From positions 50,084-114,083 of the forward strand of contig CAYQMG010000048.1 of NCBI GenBank assembly GCA_964418585.1: DNA of 64,000 bases, written 5' to 3'. Each line of letters begins with the position of its first letter. The stretch's first letter is position 1. The notes beneath the pieces were generated by a model, which was not told the DNA's origin, did no database searches, and saw only the letters and a program-made list of their open reading frames with translations. This DNA is from JAJRTE01 sp964418585. Lineage in GTDB: Bacteria > Myxococcota_A > UBA796 > JAJRTE01. The position numbers were made by a program, and so were the translations under genes. Below, in pieces: positions 25,114 to 34,236 of this stretch.

Positions 25114-25833
25114 TCATTCGTCGGTTCGGCCGTCTACCACGTCTTCCTGGTCCGAATCCATCTGGGATTTCCGGGCAGCACGCCGCTGCTCGAGTTCCTC
25201 GCAAATCCGATTGCCCACCCGCGCTGTGAGGATCATGTTCATGGTGGCACCAGCGATGACTCCAACCATCGGGACAGCCCGCAACGGGCCTCGAGACATC
25301 ACCCTGGCTGCAAGCCGACCCAACACCACGGCCAGCACCCGGGCGACCTCTCTCGAGGCATAGTTCCACAGCGCAGTGCCCTCGGTCCGAATCATGTCAT
25401 CCAGCAGGTTCGACCCGGTCTCACTCTCATAGGTACTGACCGAGGCCAGGAGAAACGCCACCTGACGCTCTTCCTCGTCGCGAATGTCGAACCCGTACAG
25501 GTAGGAAAGGGCCAGGGCCAGTTCCACCTCGAGCTTGAGCAACGCGGCCATGTCCATCAGGGCTCCGGCAGTAACCGAGATGAGCATCCCCGCCCCGGGC
25601 ACGAGTGAAGGGAGCGAGGTGATCCCTCCCGAAACTGCAGCGGAAGAGCAGTAGTGCTGGATGATCTTCTCCGCGACCTGTCGGCGCCACGTATCGGCCC
25701 CTTCGTCCGGAGGCCCCCCTGCAGCGGTCTTGTACCGCTCCACCTGGCCCATGATCCACTCTGGATCACTGATGAATCGCTCTACCGAGTTCAATAGTGC
25801 GCGGCCCCCACCATCCCTGCTGTTGCTACCCAT
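25114..25833 (-). CDS. EcsC-family protein
   Basis: 239 aa from ATG 25833, which follows GGGAGGATCC; longer in-frame starts are Gly/Arg-rich with no ribosome site. The core GGITSLPSLVPGAGMLISV and TAGALMDMAALLKLEVELAL, then LSYLYGFDIRDEEERQVAFLL, match the EcsC family (named for B. subtilis EcsC; function poorly defined, often with amphipathic or membrane segments). The C-terminal PMVGVIAGATMNMILTARVG is the second conserved Gly-rich stretch. Upstream of the M48 gene on the same strand (177 nt apart) and divergent from the phosphoribosyltransferase gene. Confidence 0.8.
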   Translation of the reverse strand: MGSNSRDGGGRALLNSVERFISDPEWIMGQVERYKTAAGGPPDEGADTWRRQVAEKIIQHYCSSAAVSGGITSLPSLVPGAGMLISVTAGALMDMAALLKLEVELALALSYLYGFDIRDEEERQVAFLLASVSTYESETGSNLLDDMIRTEGTALWNYASREVARVLAVVLGRLAARVMSRGPLRAVPMVGVIAGATMNMILTARVGNRICEELEQRRAARKSQMDSDQEDVVDGRTDE

Positions 25834-26038
25834 GGATCCTCCCACGTGGCGTTCCACGAACGGCGCCCACGAGGCCCATACCCTCGCGCCGCCCCCCCTG
25901 GAACCCGGCCCCACGCCTGCGTCCCAGGTCGACGCCATCCCATGAACACCGTCCACCGGTGTGGTGTTTCACTCTATCATGAGGCTGGAAGTTCGACAAC
26001 GGGGCAAATGTTTCATCCCGGAACGCTTCGACATCGTT

Positions 26039-26044
26039 TATACT
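26039..26044 (+). promoter_or_regulatory. Possible -10 box for the tandem phosphoribosyltransferase
   Basis: TATACT in an AT-rich patch 49 nt before the ATG at 26093. No convincing -35 lies at the right distance, so an activator-dependent promoter or a false match are both possible. Confidence 0.3.
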
Positions 26045-26092
26045 GTCTCACTTCGCCAAAACGACCGGCTGGCTCTGCTGGAGGTGCGGATC

Positions 26093-27292
26093 ATGCCCAC
26101 GTTGTTGCACATCACGCCAGAAGACTACCTCATCGACTCGTTCAAGCTCGGCAAGAAGATTTACGAGAGCGGATTCCGCCCTCGGCACGCCATCTCCATC
26201 TGGCGAGGCGGCACCCCGGTGGGACTGGGCGTGGACGCCTTTTTTCGGAGCCGCGGGCTCACCATCAACCACACCACCATCGCCACCGACTCCTACCTGG
26301 GCATCCACAAGCGGACCGAGGTGACGGTCAAGAACCTCGAGCACCTCGTTCAGGCGGTCTGCCCGGAAGACGACCTGCTCATCCTGGACGACGTGTACGA
26401 ATCAGGGACTACCATCAAACGGGTGGTGGAACTGCTCCGCCAGCGCGCACGGGCCAACACACCCGAGCGGATCGTGGTCGGAACCGTGCACCACAAGCCG
26501 GAACGAAGCCGTTACACCGACCTCCCCATCATCGCACTCAAGACCATCGACCCCGACATCTGGATCGATTACCCACACGAACTCGCCGACCTCGTGGACC
26601 CCGACGACACAACCGACGCCCGGATTCGCGCCAAGGACGAGGCCATCTGGCGCACGCTCCGCGGCGGACCCATGGACCCCGTCGAGGTGGATGTGCCTGG
26701 TGACTACCTCTACGTCCAGCCCCGCGAGTTGCTGCTCGACTGTATCCAGCTCGGAGTCAACATCAGCCACGACCATGCGTTCCGCCCCGACTTCATCGTG
26801 GCCCTGTGGCCCGGTGGCGTCATCTCCGGCCTCCCCGTGCACGAGGTCCACAAGTATTTCCTCGCAAAATCCGGCGGTGGCAAGATGCCGGACCACATCA
26901 GCGTCAACACCGAGCCGACCCGTCACAGCTTCCGTAGTCAGATCATCGGGATCCAGTACCTCGAGGCCCATATCAACAAGGAAGACAACATTCTGATTAT
27001 TGATACCACATTTCGCGCAGGCCGCCTGGTCAACGACCTGGTCATTCGCCTCAAGGAGGTCCTCCGCCGAAACCTCAACCACAAACGGATCCGCGTCGCT
27101 TCCGTCTATTACAATCCCGACGACAAGTCGACCTGGACGGTCCGCCCCGACATCACCCGGCCCGATTACTTTGTCAAACTGGTGCGCAAAGAGGTGATCT
27201 ATCCCTCCAGCGTGTTCAAGCTTCCGGACCCGCGAAAGGATCTCAGACACCTCAATCCCAGGCTGTGGCAGGTGCTCTACGGCGAGGACTGA
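26093..27292 (+). CDS. Tandem phosphoribosyltransferase-domain protein
   Basis: 399 aa made of two phosphoribosyltransferase-like folds. ATG 26093 has GGAGGTG at ideal spacing. Domain 1 (about 1-195) has an RPRHAISIWRGGTPVG opening and a good PRPP loop LLILDDVYESGTT. Domain 2 (about 205-399) repeats the plan (FRPDFIVALWPGGVISGLPV) but its loop reads ILIIDTTFRAGR: the second acidic residue and the TGxT Thr are lost. Thus one active and one degenerate domain, perhaps regulatory as in PRPP synthetase-type proteins. It resembles hypoxanthine/xanthine-type PRTases of unknown substrate. The last codons form the first unit of a 14-bp tandem repeat. Confidence 0.8.
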   Translation: MPTLLHITPEDYLIDSFKLGKKIYESGFRPRHAISIWRGGTPVGLGVDAFFRSRGLTINHTTIATDSYLGIHKRTEVTVKNLEHLVQAVCPEDDLLILDDVYESGTTIKRVVELLRQRARANTPERIVVGTVHHKPERSRYTDLPIIALKTIDPDIWIDYPHELADLVDPDDTTDARIRAKDEAIWRTLRGGPMDPVEVDVPGDYLYVQPRELLLDCIQLGVNISHDHAFRPDFIVALWPGGVISGLPVHEVHKYFLAKSGGGKMPDHISVNTEPTRHSFRSQIIGIQYLEAHINKEDNILIIDTTFRAGRLVNDLVIRLKEVLRRNLNHKRIRVASVYYNPDDKSTWTVRPDITRPDYFVKLVRKEVIYPSSVFKLPDPRKDLRHLNPRLWQVLYGED

Positions 27293-27336
27293 GCGGGGAG
27301 GACTGAGCGGGGAGGACTGAGCGGCGAGGACAGACC
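27281..27336 (+). repeat. 14-bp tandem repeat spanning the phosphoribosyltransferase stop codon
   Basis: Four units in a row: GGCGAGGACTGAGC (27281-27294), GGGGAGGACTGAGC twice (27295-27322), then the divergent GGCGAGGACAGACC (27323-27336). The first unit contains the stop codon (GGC GAG GAC TGA). It looks like recent slippage duplication of the gene end; each perfect copy carries an in-register TGA of its own. Confidence 0.85.
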
Positions 27337-27394
27337 CGGCCTGCCCCATTCCGGTCTTCCCCGGTTCTCGAGAGAAAAACACCTGGATACTTTC

Positions 27395-27424
27395 TGGACC
27401 ATCTCTCTGTGTTTGCACTATAAT
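27395..27424 (+). promoter_or_regulatory. Promoter with consensus -10, for the gene at 27808
   Basis: TGGACC (27395-27400), an 18-nt spacer and a perfect TATAAT (27419-27424). The start would be near 27431, leaving an unusually long leader of about 377 nt before the ATG at 27808. Confidence 0.6.
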
Positions 27425-27430
27425 CCACCC

Positions 27431-27807
27431 AACGCAGGATGCGCCACGTCCACAAGCGGACCCAAACCTGAATCACCGACCTCCCGCTACCGGCCGGTTC
27501 CCGCTCCCGTGCACGGTGTCCTGCCGGGCTCGAGACTGCAGTGCGGTGCAGGGAGGTGGGTGAAAATCACGTGCCAGCCCGGGGGGCGCCAGGAGGAGGT
27601 CTTGGCCGGGGACACGTATCCTGGACGTTCGGACAGGGACACCAGACAAGCTGTTGTTGGCGGGTGCTCCCGGGGATACGTCCCCATCGGACTCGGCCCG
27701 GGCCTCGGGCTCAGCCCACCATTCCGGGACGACCCGAGAGATTCGAGGACGACCGGCAATCTCCTGGAACGCCCTGGAGGGAAACCATGCAATGGGAGGT
27801 GGTTCGC
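27431..27807 (+). other. Long 5' leader without a convincing gene
   Basis: Region between the predicted start of transcription and the outer-membrane protein gene. It is GC-rich and repeat-poor. Open frames across it are Gly/Arg/Pro-rich with no ribosome site. I do not recognise a known riboswitch. Confidence 0.35.
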
Positions 27808-28398
27808 ATGAAACGGTTCGTGGTTGCGTTGCTCCTGTGCCTGCTGGTGGAACCCGTGGGACTGGCCAAAGGTCCTCCGAGAGGACGACAGACCCGATTC
27901 ACCCTCACTGCGGGACCTGCATTTCTGGGTGACGGCGACATGAAAGCCCTCTACTTCCGCAACGAGTATTCCCGCGACATCACCCGGAGGTTCAGCCTGG
28001 GCCTCGGGCTCGCGCATGCCCATGCGGCCCGGATTCAGTCCAATTCGGATGGACTGAATGACAACTGGTTCTCTCAGATGACCAGTGTGGACCTCAGCTT
28101 CTCTTTCTCCCTGGTACGTCGCGCCAGACACCGCATCGAGCTGGGCGCGGGTCCGAGTCTGCTTGCGGCAGCCACGATTCAACCGTCCACTCATTTCACA
28201 GCACCGGAGGGGTCCACGCAGGTTTCCTATGCCAATCACACGTCTGACAAGTACATGTCCGCTGGTTTCACCGCCTGGATTGCGACCCAGTGGCGCCTGG
28301 CTGGACCATGGCTTTTCGGCATACGCGCCGGGGGCGCGCGATACGGTTCTGGAGACCTGAACTGGTTCGCCGGCCTGGAGACCGGTGTCACCTTCTAG
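27808..28398 (+). CDS. Predicted small outer-membrane beta-barrel protein
   Basis: 196 aa. GGGAGGT lies before ATG 27808, and a signal peptide follows (MKRFVVALLLCLLVEPVGLA). The mature chain shows alternating polar/hydrophobic strands with paired Gly and aromatic residues (FTLTAGPAFLG, FSLGLGLAHAHA, SVDLSFSFSLV, IELGAGPSLLAAA, YMSAGFTAWIATQWRL, WLFGIRAGGARYGSG) and ends in Phe (LETGVTF), as outer-membrane barrels do for BAM recognition. About eight strands, OmpA/OmpW-like in size. Substrate unknown. Preceded by a strong promoter and long leader. Confidence 0.7.
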   Translation: MKRFVVALLLCLLVEPVGLAKGPPRGRQTRFTLTAGPAFLGDGDMKALYFRNEYSRDITRRFSLGLGLAHAHAARIQSNSDGLNDNWFSQMTSVDLSFSFSLVRRARHRIELGAGPSLLAAATIQPSTHFTAPEGSTQVSYANHTSDKYMSAGFTAWIATQWRLAGPWLFGIRAGGARYGSGDLNWFAGLETGVTF

Positions 28399-28619
28399 AC
28401 AAAGGGACCATCTCCTCCAGAGGGGACTTCTCCTGGTGGCAAGCCTGCCTGGGCCGACGCTCCCACCAGAGCGCCCAACCCTCGACGCCGGCTGTTTTTC
28501 CCGGCTCATGGACCCCGGCCGTTCGCCGAGCGGCGACCCGGCACCGTGTTGGGCCTGGTTCGGGGACACTGGAGCGTTTTCTCAGTCCCGGTTCCACGCC
28601 GAGCCTGGAGGTACCACGC

Positions 28620-31600
28620 TCAATTCTCCGGGAAGTCGCCGGCTCCATCCGGGGCAAGGGTGATGGTTCGGACGCGACGCCGTATCCAGACAGCCGAGCC
28701 CAGGACCAGGCCGAGCAGCACTGGCCAGTTGGGCGGAACCTGTCCTCTCGCCGCGGTCTGGTAGCTGCAAACAGGCTCGGATTCGTCGGGATAGTCCATG
28801 GTGGCGGTCACCCGGAACCTCGCCGTACCGCACGCCGGGTCGGTTTGTGTGTGACCGCACACCGGGTCCGGGCCATGGCCCTGGCAGAGGTCGCCGGTGC
28901 CGGGGTCGCCTGCGTAGGAGGCGACCAGGACCACCCAGGGCACGACGCCGCCAAACCCATCGATCTCGAGGTACCCGCCCGGGCAATCGGGGTCGGACAT
29001 GTCGAGGGAGACCTCGTACACCGGGCTGGAAGGGTCACCAGGCACCGATCCGAGTACCTCGATGGTCACGGAGAAGACGTCACCGAACAGACCCGCCATT
29101 CCCTGCATCTGGTAGGTACTCTCGTAGTACCCGGGAATCGTGGGCACCGTGAACTCCCCGCCAAGGCTCACTTGCTCGCCCGGGGTAACCTCCTCGGGAA
29201 GCAGGAAATAGGCCGGACCGAACGTGCCCGAGGTTCGCGTGGCGCGGTAGTATCCGGTGGTCCACACCGAGGTCCCGGTATTCTCGAGCGTCCATTGCTT
29301 GGTGAAAGTGTCTCCGGCAGAGTACTGGGTACCCGGGTCGGGTGCAGTCTCGGATACGAGTCGCGCATCGTCCACACCAGACTCGGAAACCACGATCCGG
29401 ACCCAGAATTGCTCCCCGAAAAGCCCCTCCGGACCTTCCATCTGGTACACATCCTGGTAGGTCCCCGGCTCGGTGGGAACCAGGAAGTTCCCCTGTACCT
29501 CTACCTGTGCCCCCGGAGCCACCTCGCCACCCAGTCGCAGCAAGGCAGGTCCGAACAAGTTCGTGGTGTTGGCAACCCGGTAGCCGTAGGGGTCCCACGT
29601 GGTGGTGCCGATGTTCTGCAACGTCCAGCTCTTGGTAAACGTCTGGCCCGGACCGAATACCGTGTCGTCATGCGGTTCGCTCTCGGTCACAAACCGCGCG
29701 TCGTCGACGCCGTCTCCCACCACGATTTCCACCCAGAACTGTACTCCGAACAGTCCGTTCGGGCCGGTCATCTGGTACGTGACCCGAAGAACCCCCTCCG
29801 CGTCCGGAACCTCGAAATCCCCGGTCAGAACGGCCGTCTCTCCTGGCGCCACCTCCCCGTCCAGGGGCAGTGTGCTCGGCCCAAAGTCTCCAGAAACTCG
29901 AGTTGCATAGTAGTCTCCCGGAATCCAGGTACTGGTTCCGGAATTGCTCAGGGTCCAGCTCTTGGTAAACGTATCGCCGGGGTCGAATGCCGTCCCGTCG
30001 TCCGGAGGACTCTCCCCACCCGGGACCATGGCGGAATCGTCGATCCCGCCTGCGGTGGATGGGTCTGCATATCCACTGAACTTCTCCGATTCGCCGGGCG
30101 GGTACCACTCACACCACCACGTGCCAGGGAGACCACGAATGTCCACCGATGAGCCGGAGTAGATATTGTCGTCGGTGGCACCGCTCCGAACCTCGAAGTG
30201 GAGGTGGATTCCGGTGGAATTGCCCTCGGTCCCGGCATGGGCGACCACCTGACCCGCAGACACCGTGTCGCCCGCTTCGACGGCCACCGAATTCAAGTGC
30301 CCGTACAGGCTCACCAGCCCATCGTGGTGCCGGATACGCAGAAGTCGCCCAAATCCCACCATGTCCCCGTTGTTGTCACGGATTTCGGTGACGTCCAGCA
30401 CCGTCCCAGGGGCCGGGGCCAGCACCGCCCAGTTGTCGCCCGCACCATTGGCATAGTCGATGGCCTGGGACGAGGAACCGGTATGATCGCCTTCCCCCGG
30501 ACCGTACGTGATGTACATGAAGCCGGCAAAAGGCAACACGTAACCAGCCGGAGCGGAACCGAGCGCCCGCGCGCCCTCGCACCAGCTCGTGTCCCCCTCC
30601 GACCACGCCCTCGGCGCCGATTTCTCCGCTTCCAGCGACAACGCACCGCCTCGATCGGACGGCCGCACCTGCTTGCTCCCGCCCGGCGGAGTCAGCGCCA
30701 CCGACTCCTGGTAGGCGACTCGAGTCCACAGTCCCGCCCGGTCATCGAGGTTCTCGACACAGAGCTTGAGCGTGCCGTCGGACCGACTCGGGTCGCCCCG
30801 AAGTTCGATGTACCAGGCCGCGGTCTCCTTCACCTCGAACTCCTCCACCATCTGGCTCGAGGTTGGTGAGAGCGCGTAGCTCGCGGATACCGGCGCCCCC
30901 TGCACAGCCCAGAGGTCGTACCGAAACTGGTGAATGGCTGCAGAGTAACCGTCGATGGCCTGATTGAGCACCTCGTAAGCGGGCTCCATGCCCTGATCCC
31001 CCGGCTCCGCACCTGCCTCGAGCCATATGTCTCGAATGATCTCCGGGCCATAGTGACGGGCCAGGAACTCGGGCCACACCACCTGGGCATACCGGATGTC
31101 CCACGGATCGGCCACATCAGTCAGGGCACGGTCCGCATTCTGGAGCCCCTCTTCCACGTACCCCCAAGGGATCGAGCCGGTCACCATGCCTTGCATCCAG
31201 AGGGCCGTGGCCTCGGACCACGCCAGCCCTTCCTTGTGGTCGAGGCCATTCTGGATCACATGAAACAATTCATGAGCAAGCGCAGCTTCCAGTTCCTCTC
31301 CCTGCCCGAGGGTACTATCCACGAACAGGCGGCTCGAGGTCGAACCTCCTGTGGACTCGGAGCACGGTTCGGCTGCGGCCACGGCCTGAATGTCCAGCAG
31401 CGCTTCCAGGTCTCCCACGTAGACATCGATCTTGCCTCCAGGCATGTCAGGCTCCGGGTACCCCATGCCGATCTCGGTCTGCCAAACGGTTTCCAGGATC
31501 GGGCCCAGGGCGATGGCAAAGGTTTCCTCGGCAAGGCAGTCGACCTGAAACCCGTCCTCACCGAAATCCTTCACCTCCTCGATGCCCCAGTCCCAGCGGC

Positions 31601-32018
31601 AGTTGGTACGCTCCGTGCCGCCGCTGCCTTCCTTCGGTGGGCGTCTCGAGGTGGAATCGGGATAGTGGATGGCAAAGTGCTCCGTCTCCACTGTCCGGTG
31701 GGATACCGTCCGGGTCTGCTCGTTCCACGTCCCGGTTTCGGAATCATAGGTGGCGTAGCTGATTTCGTAGTCTGGATAGTCGAGCGGCAGGTCCTTGCAC
31801 CCACAGATACCGGGCACGCCGGGCACCATGCCCTGGACGCTCGCGGTGAGACCGTGCCCGGAATCCGAACTTCGGGCGTCCGAGCCGCCCGCGTCGTCTC
31901 CACGGTCCGACGACGCAGCCTGCGCAGCAAGACTCGAGAAGAGGACAACGGCATTCAAGACCACGGCCACCAGGGCAGCGGTCGTTCCCATGGCAGCCGG
32001 TGTTCGCGAACAGGTCAT
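28620..32018 (-). CDS. Large secreted multidomain protein: HExxH metallopeptidase-like, M23 peptidase, three NBR1-type Ig domains
   Basis: 1132 aa from ATG 32018 (GGAGGTG upstream; signal peptide to AAQA). Order: N-terminal domain with HELFHVIQNGL, a zincin-like HExxH (about 240-255); M23/LytM fold with DHTGSSSQAIDYANG and GIHLHFEVRSG supplying the zinc ligands; then three copies of an Ig-like domain resembling that of NBR1, each with FTKSWTL/FTKQWTL, a Gly-Thr-Ser/Thr-x-Trp turn and a GLFG-x-x-F-x-V end; finally a Cys-containing domain and a C-terminal helix followed by RRR. It probably cuts or binds peptidoglycan at the cell surface. The C-terminus is a likely membrane anchor or sorting tail. 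Promoter candidate at 32121-32149. Confidence 0.82.
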   Translation of the reverse strand: MTCSRTPAAMGTTAALVAVVLNAVVLFSSLAAQAASSDRGDDAGGSDARSSDSGHGLTASVQGMVPGVPGICGCKDLPLDYPDYEISYATYDSETGTWNEQTRTVSHRTVETEHFAIHYPDSTSRRPPKEGSGGTERTNCRWDWGIEEVKDFGEDGFQVDCLAEETFAIALGPILETVWQTEIGMGYPEPDMPGGKIDVYVGDLEALLDIQAVAAAEPCSESTGGSTSSRLFVDSTLGQGEELEAALAHELFHVIQNGLDHKEGLAWSEATALWMQGMVTGSIPWGYVEEGLQNADRALTDVADPWDIRYAQVVWPEFLARHYGPEIIRDIWLEAGAEPGDQGMEPAYEVLNQAIDGYSAAIHQFRYDLWAVQGAPVSASYALSPTSSQMVEEFEVKETAAWYIELRGDPSRSDGTLKLCVENLDDRAGLWTRVAYQESVALTPPGGSKQVRPSDRGGALSLEAEKSAPRAWSEGDTSWCEGARALGSAPAGYVLPFAGFMYITYGPGEGDHTGSSSQAIDYANGAGDNWAVLAPAPGTVLDVTEIRDNNGDMVGFGRLLRIRHHDGLVSLYGHLNSVAVEAGDTVSAGQVVAHAGTEGNSTGIHLHFEVRSGATDDNIYSGSSVDIRGLPGTWWCEWYPPGESEKFSGYADPSTAGGIDDSAMVPGGESPPDDGTAFDPGDTFTKSWTLSNSGTSTWIPGDYYATRVSGDFGPSTLPLDGEVAPGETAVLTGDFEVPDAEGVLRVTYQMTGPNGLFGVQFWVEIVVGDGVDDARFVTESEPHDDTVFGPGQTFTKSWTLQNIGTTTWDPYGYRVANTTNLFGPALLRLGGEVAPGAQVEVQGNFLVPTEPGTYQDVYQMEGPEGLFGEQFWVRIVVSESGVDDARLVSETAPDPGTQYSAGDTFTKQWTLENTGTSVWTTGYYRATRTSGTFGPAYFLLPEEVTPGEQVSLGGEFTVPTIPGYYESTYQMQGMAGLFGDVFSVTIEVLGSVPGDPSSPVYEVSLDMSDPDCPGGYLEIDGFGGVVPWVVLVASYAGDPGTGDLCQGHGPDPVCGHTQTDPACGTARFRVTATMDYPDESEPVCSYQTAARGQVPPNWPVLLGLVLGSAVWIRRRVRTITLAPDGAGDFPEN

Positions 32019-32120
32019 GGAACACCTCCAGACGGCAGGAGACATGAATCCACCGCCGTGCCCGGGACGCCACGGTGAGTTCGGTTCTCCGGACACGGGA
32101 TAACCTGTGATTGCTTCCAG

Positions 32121-32149
32121 AGTATGCCGCTGTGTCGCGCTGGTGACAA
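32121..32149 (-). promoter_or_regulatory. Candidate promoter for the multidomain peptidase gene
   Basis: On the minus strand TTGTCA (32149-32144), 17 nt, then CATACT (32126-32121). Transcription would start near 32114, about 96 nt before the ATG at 32018. Confidence 0.5.
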
Positions 32150-32253
32150 CAGGAACCGCCCGTTCCCGTCGTCCCGGACCGCTCGAGACGCCTTCGACAG
32201 ATTGGGGAATGCCGACACGCGGAACCAGGCGGGCGATCGACCGCGAAAGACAG

Positions 32254-34137
32254 CTACTCGCGAACGACTTGAGGCCGCAGCACCAGGCCCACCTGGGGTT
32301 GGATGAGCAAGCGGGTCGGGGAACCTTCGTGGAACAGGCCCAACTGAACGCCGACTACCGGCCCCACCTCCAGGGCAGCGCCAAGCCGGACCATCATGGC
32401 AGCCGAAGTCTCGATCAAGAGTTCAGAAAGGGAAAGAATGTGCAGGCCCCCTGCGCCGGTCTCATCCACCACCCAGAGCGGCCCATAGGTCAAGGACTGC
32501 TCAAAGTCCCAGCGCACAGCCGCGCCCACGTGCGTCTGCCTGAGTCCAGGCCCGAAGCGAAACTGATGACTCCGCGCTGAGTCATGATGATACGTGTTGC
32601 CGTCCAGATCCCGGGCGTCCACGTTGCGGACAGCGTACTGCCCATACTCGAAAAGAAAACACCGGGACCGATACCACCGGTCGAACAGGGCTCGAGGCAC
32701 GGTGCGCGCGATGCGGAACGATCCACCACTGACCAGGGGCAAGGCCGGGTCCGGACCATGGACCTCGAGTCCCGAAGAGAAATCGACCTCCAGCGCGGCA
32801 GGGACCGCCGCCCGGGCCGAAAGATACCATCCCGGCACCGGAAGTTGTTGTTCCCGAGTCCGAACGTTCCGAAACAGCAATCCGATCAGACGCACCTCCT
32901 CCTCTGCAGAAAGGGGGACCACCTCACTCCCCTCGGGAAACGCTCCCCCGTCCCCTCGATCCTCTGGTATCAGGAAAAGCTGCGTGGTTTCCGTGTTCAG
33001 ATCGTAGCCCACCACCTCCCCGGACCCCACCGCAATCAACGCTCGCTCAACTGGATAGATCCGGTTGGACACGTAGAGCACCTGCCCATCCGCCCCGTGA
33101 ACCTTGCGCGGCGTGCGATCCGAGTAACGGTCCACCTGAAGACGCCCCGAAGGCACACACACTCGATCCGCAAACCCTTGATGGTGATACCACTGCGCCA
33201 CGATGCGTCCCCCAGGGGCCCGTACCTCCATGATGCCTCCAGGCACCGTGTCGGCCACCACCAGGCGACTCGACAGCACCCCGCTCAAGTCCACAACGGT
33301 GGCCAGGGGATCCCGGGTCGGGGCGACCGCACGCACGGACGGCGCAAACGGCTTGTTCAGATCAATTTGCATCCGCACGAACTGGCGCCACTCGAAAAAT
33401 GATACACGCTGGTCCCCATCCAGGTCCGCTGCACCGGCCAACCCCGTGAGCGCCACCGACGAAAGCAGCCCGCCACGGCTGTTGTTGAGTTGCACCACCG
33501 ATGTCGTGGCTCCCAGGTACCCCAGGTTCGAAGGACGGTAGCCGAGTTCAGCCGCAGACGGAATCACCGGTGGGGGAACCAGAGGGGCCCGGGTACCGGG
33601 CGCAACTCGAGTGGGAAACGCTGCGTCGAACAGGGCGAACGCCGCGTCGGGACGCACCTGCTCAACGGCCGACAACAGCGCCTCCATCTCCAGGGACCGG
33701 TCCGCAAGATGAAATACGCCACCCGGATCTGCAAAACCGGCAAAATAGATGAAAAGCCTCACCGGCCTGGAGGCCGCCCGGGCCTGATACGCTGCCTGGC
33801 TGAGGGTCTGAATGAGATGATCGAACCCGGCGCCGGTAGGTGGTTGAGGCGTCACCCCTGCCGCCTCGAACCCTGCCGCCGTGTCCGGGTCGTCCACCGA
33901 AGCCAGGACCCGAATTTCCGCCGACGGCATGACCATCTGAATCGTCGTGACTGCCAGCAAGGCACTGTCATCGGCATACTGAAACACATAGGCAGGTTCC
34001 CGCAAATGCTGATTGACCCCCATGACCAGGGCCAGGTCCAGCGGGTTCCGCCCCTCCCGGGCCGCGGCAGCCTGCGGCCCGCCCCAAACCACCGGGACAA
34101 TTCCCAACAGAACAAGCCATCCTCGCCAAGGACGCAT
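32254..34137 (-). CDS. Secreted caspase-fold protein lacking the His-Cys dyad
   Basis: 627 aa. ATG 34137 begins a signal peptide (MRPWRGWLVLLGIVPVVWGG). The N-terminal 200 residues follow the bacterial caspase-like plan: ADDSALLAVTTIQMV, then VRLFIYFAGFAD where FAGHG is expected (His to Phe135), and FALFDAAFP where DACR is expected (Cys to Ala173). Both catalytic residues are therefore gone and proteolysis is unlikely. An EF-hand-like loop DLDGDQRVSFFEW follows near residue 255. The C-terminal 350 residues alternate like a beta-rich or barrel region (RFGPGLRQTHVGAAVRWDFEQSLTYGP ends) and finish LIQPQVGLVLRPQVVRE. Probably a surface binding or scaffold protein. I do not know its partners. Confidence 0.7.
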   Translation of the reverse strand: MRPWRGWLVLLGIVPVVWGGPQAAAAREGRNPLDLALVMGVNQHLREPAYVFQYADDSALLAVTTIQMVMPSAEIRVLASVDDPDTAAGFEAAGVTPQPPTGAGFDHLIQTLSQAAYQARAASRPVRLFIYFAGFADPGGVFHLADRSLEMEALLSAVEQVRPDAAFALFDAAFPTRVAPGTRAPLVPPPVIPSAAELGYRPSNLGYLGATTSVVQLNNSRGGLLSSVALTGLAGAADLDGDQRVSFFEWRQFVRMQIDLNKPFAPSVRAVAPTRDPLATVVDLSGVLSSRLVVADTVPGGIMEVRAPGGRIVAQWYHHQGFADRVCVPSGRLQVDRYSDRTPRKVHGADGQVLYVSNRIYPVERALIAVGSGEVVGYDLNTETTQLFLIPEDRGDGGAFPEGSEVVPLSAEEEVRLIGLLFRNVRTREQQLPVPGWYLSARAAVPAALEVDFSSGLEVHGPDPALPLVSGGSFRIARTVPRALFDRWYRSRCFLFEYGQYAVRNVDARDLDGNTYHHDSARSHQFRFGPGLRQTHVGAAVRWDFEQSLTYGPLWVVDETGAGGLHILSLSELLIETSAAMMVRLGAALEVGPVVGVQLGLFHEGSPTRLLIQPQVGLVLRPQVVRE

Positions 34138-34236
34138 GTGGACCTCCCTCTCTCCTGGTCGAACCATTCCCCCGTTGATCGGCCATTGCCAGAGAAACTC
34201 GAGTGCCCGGCAGCCATCCTGCAAGAAAAAAACTGC

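Noticed and set aside
27541..27807. In-frame N-terminal extension of the outer-membrane protein
   Set aside because: It would place 89 Gly/Arg-rich residues before a clear signal peptide that has its own ribosome site at 27808.
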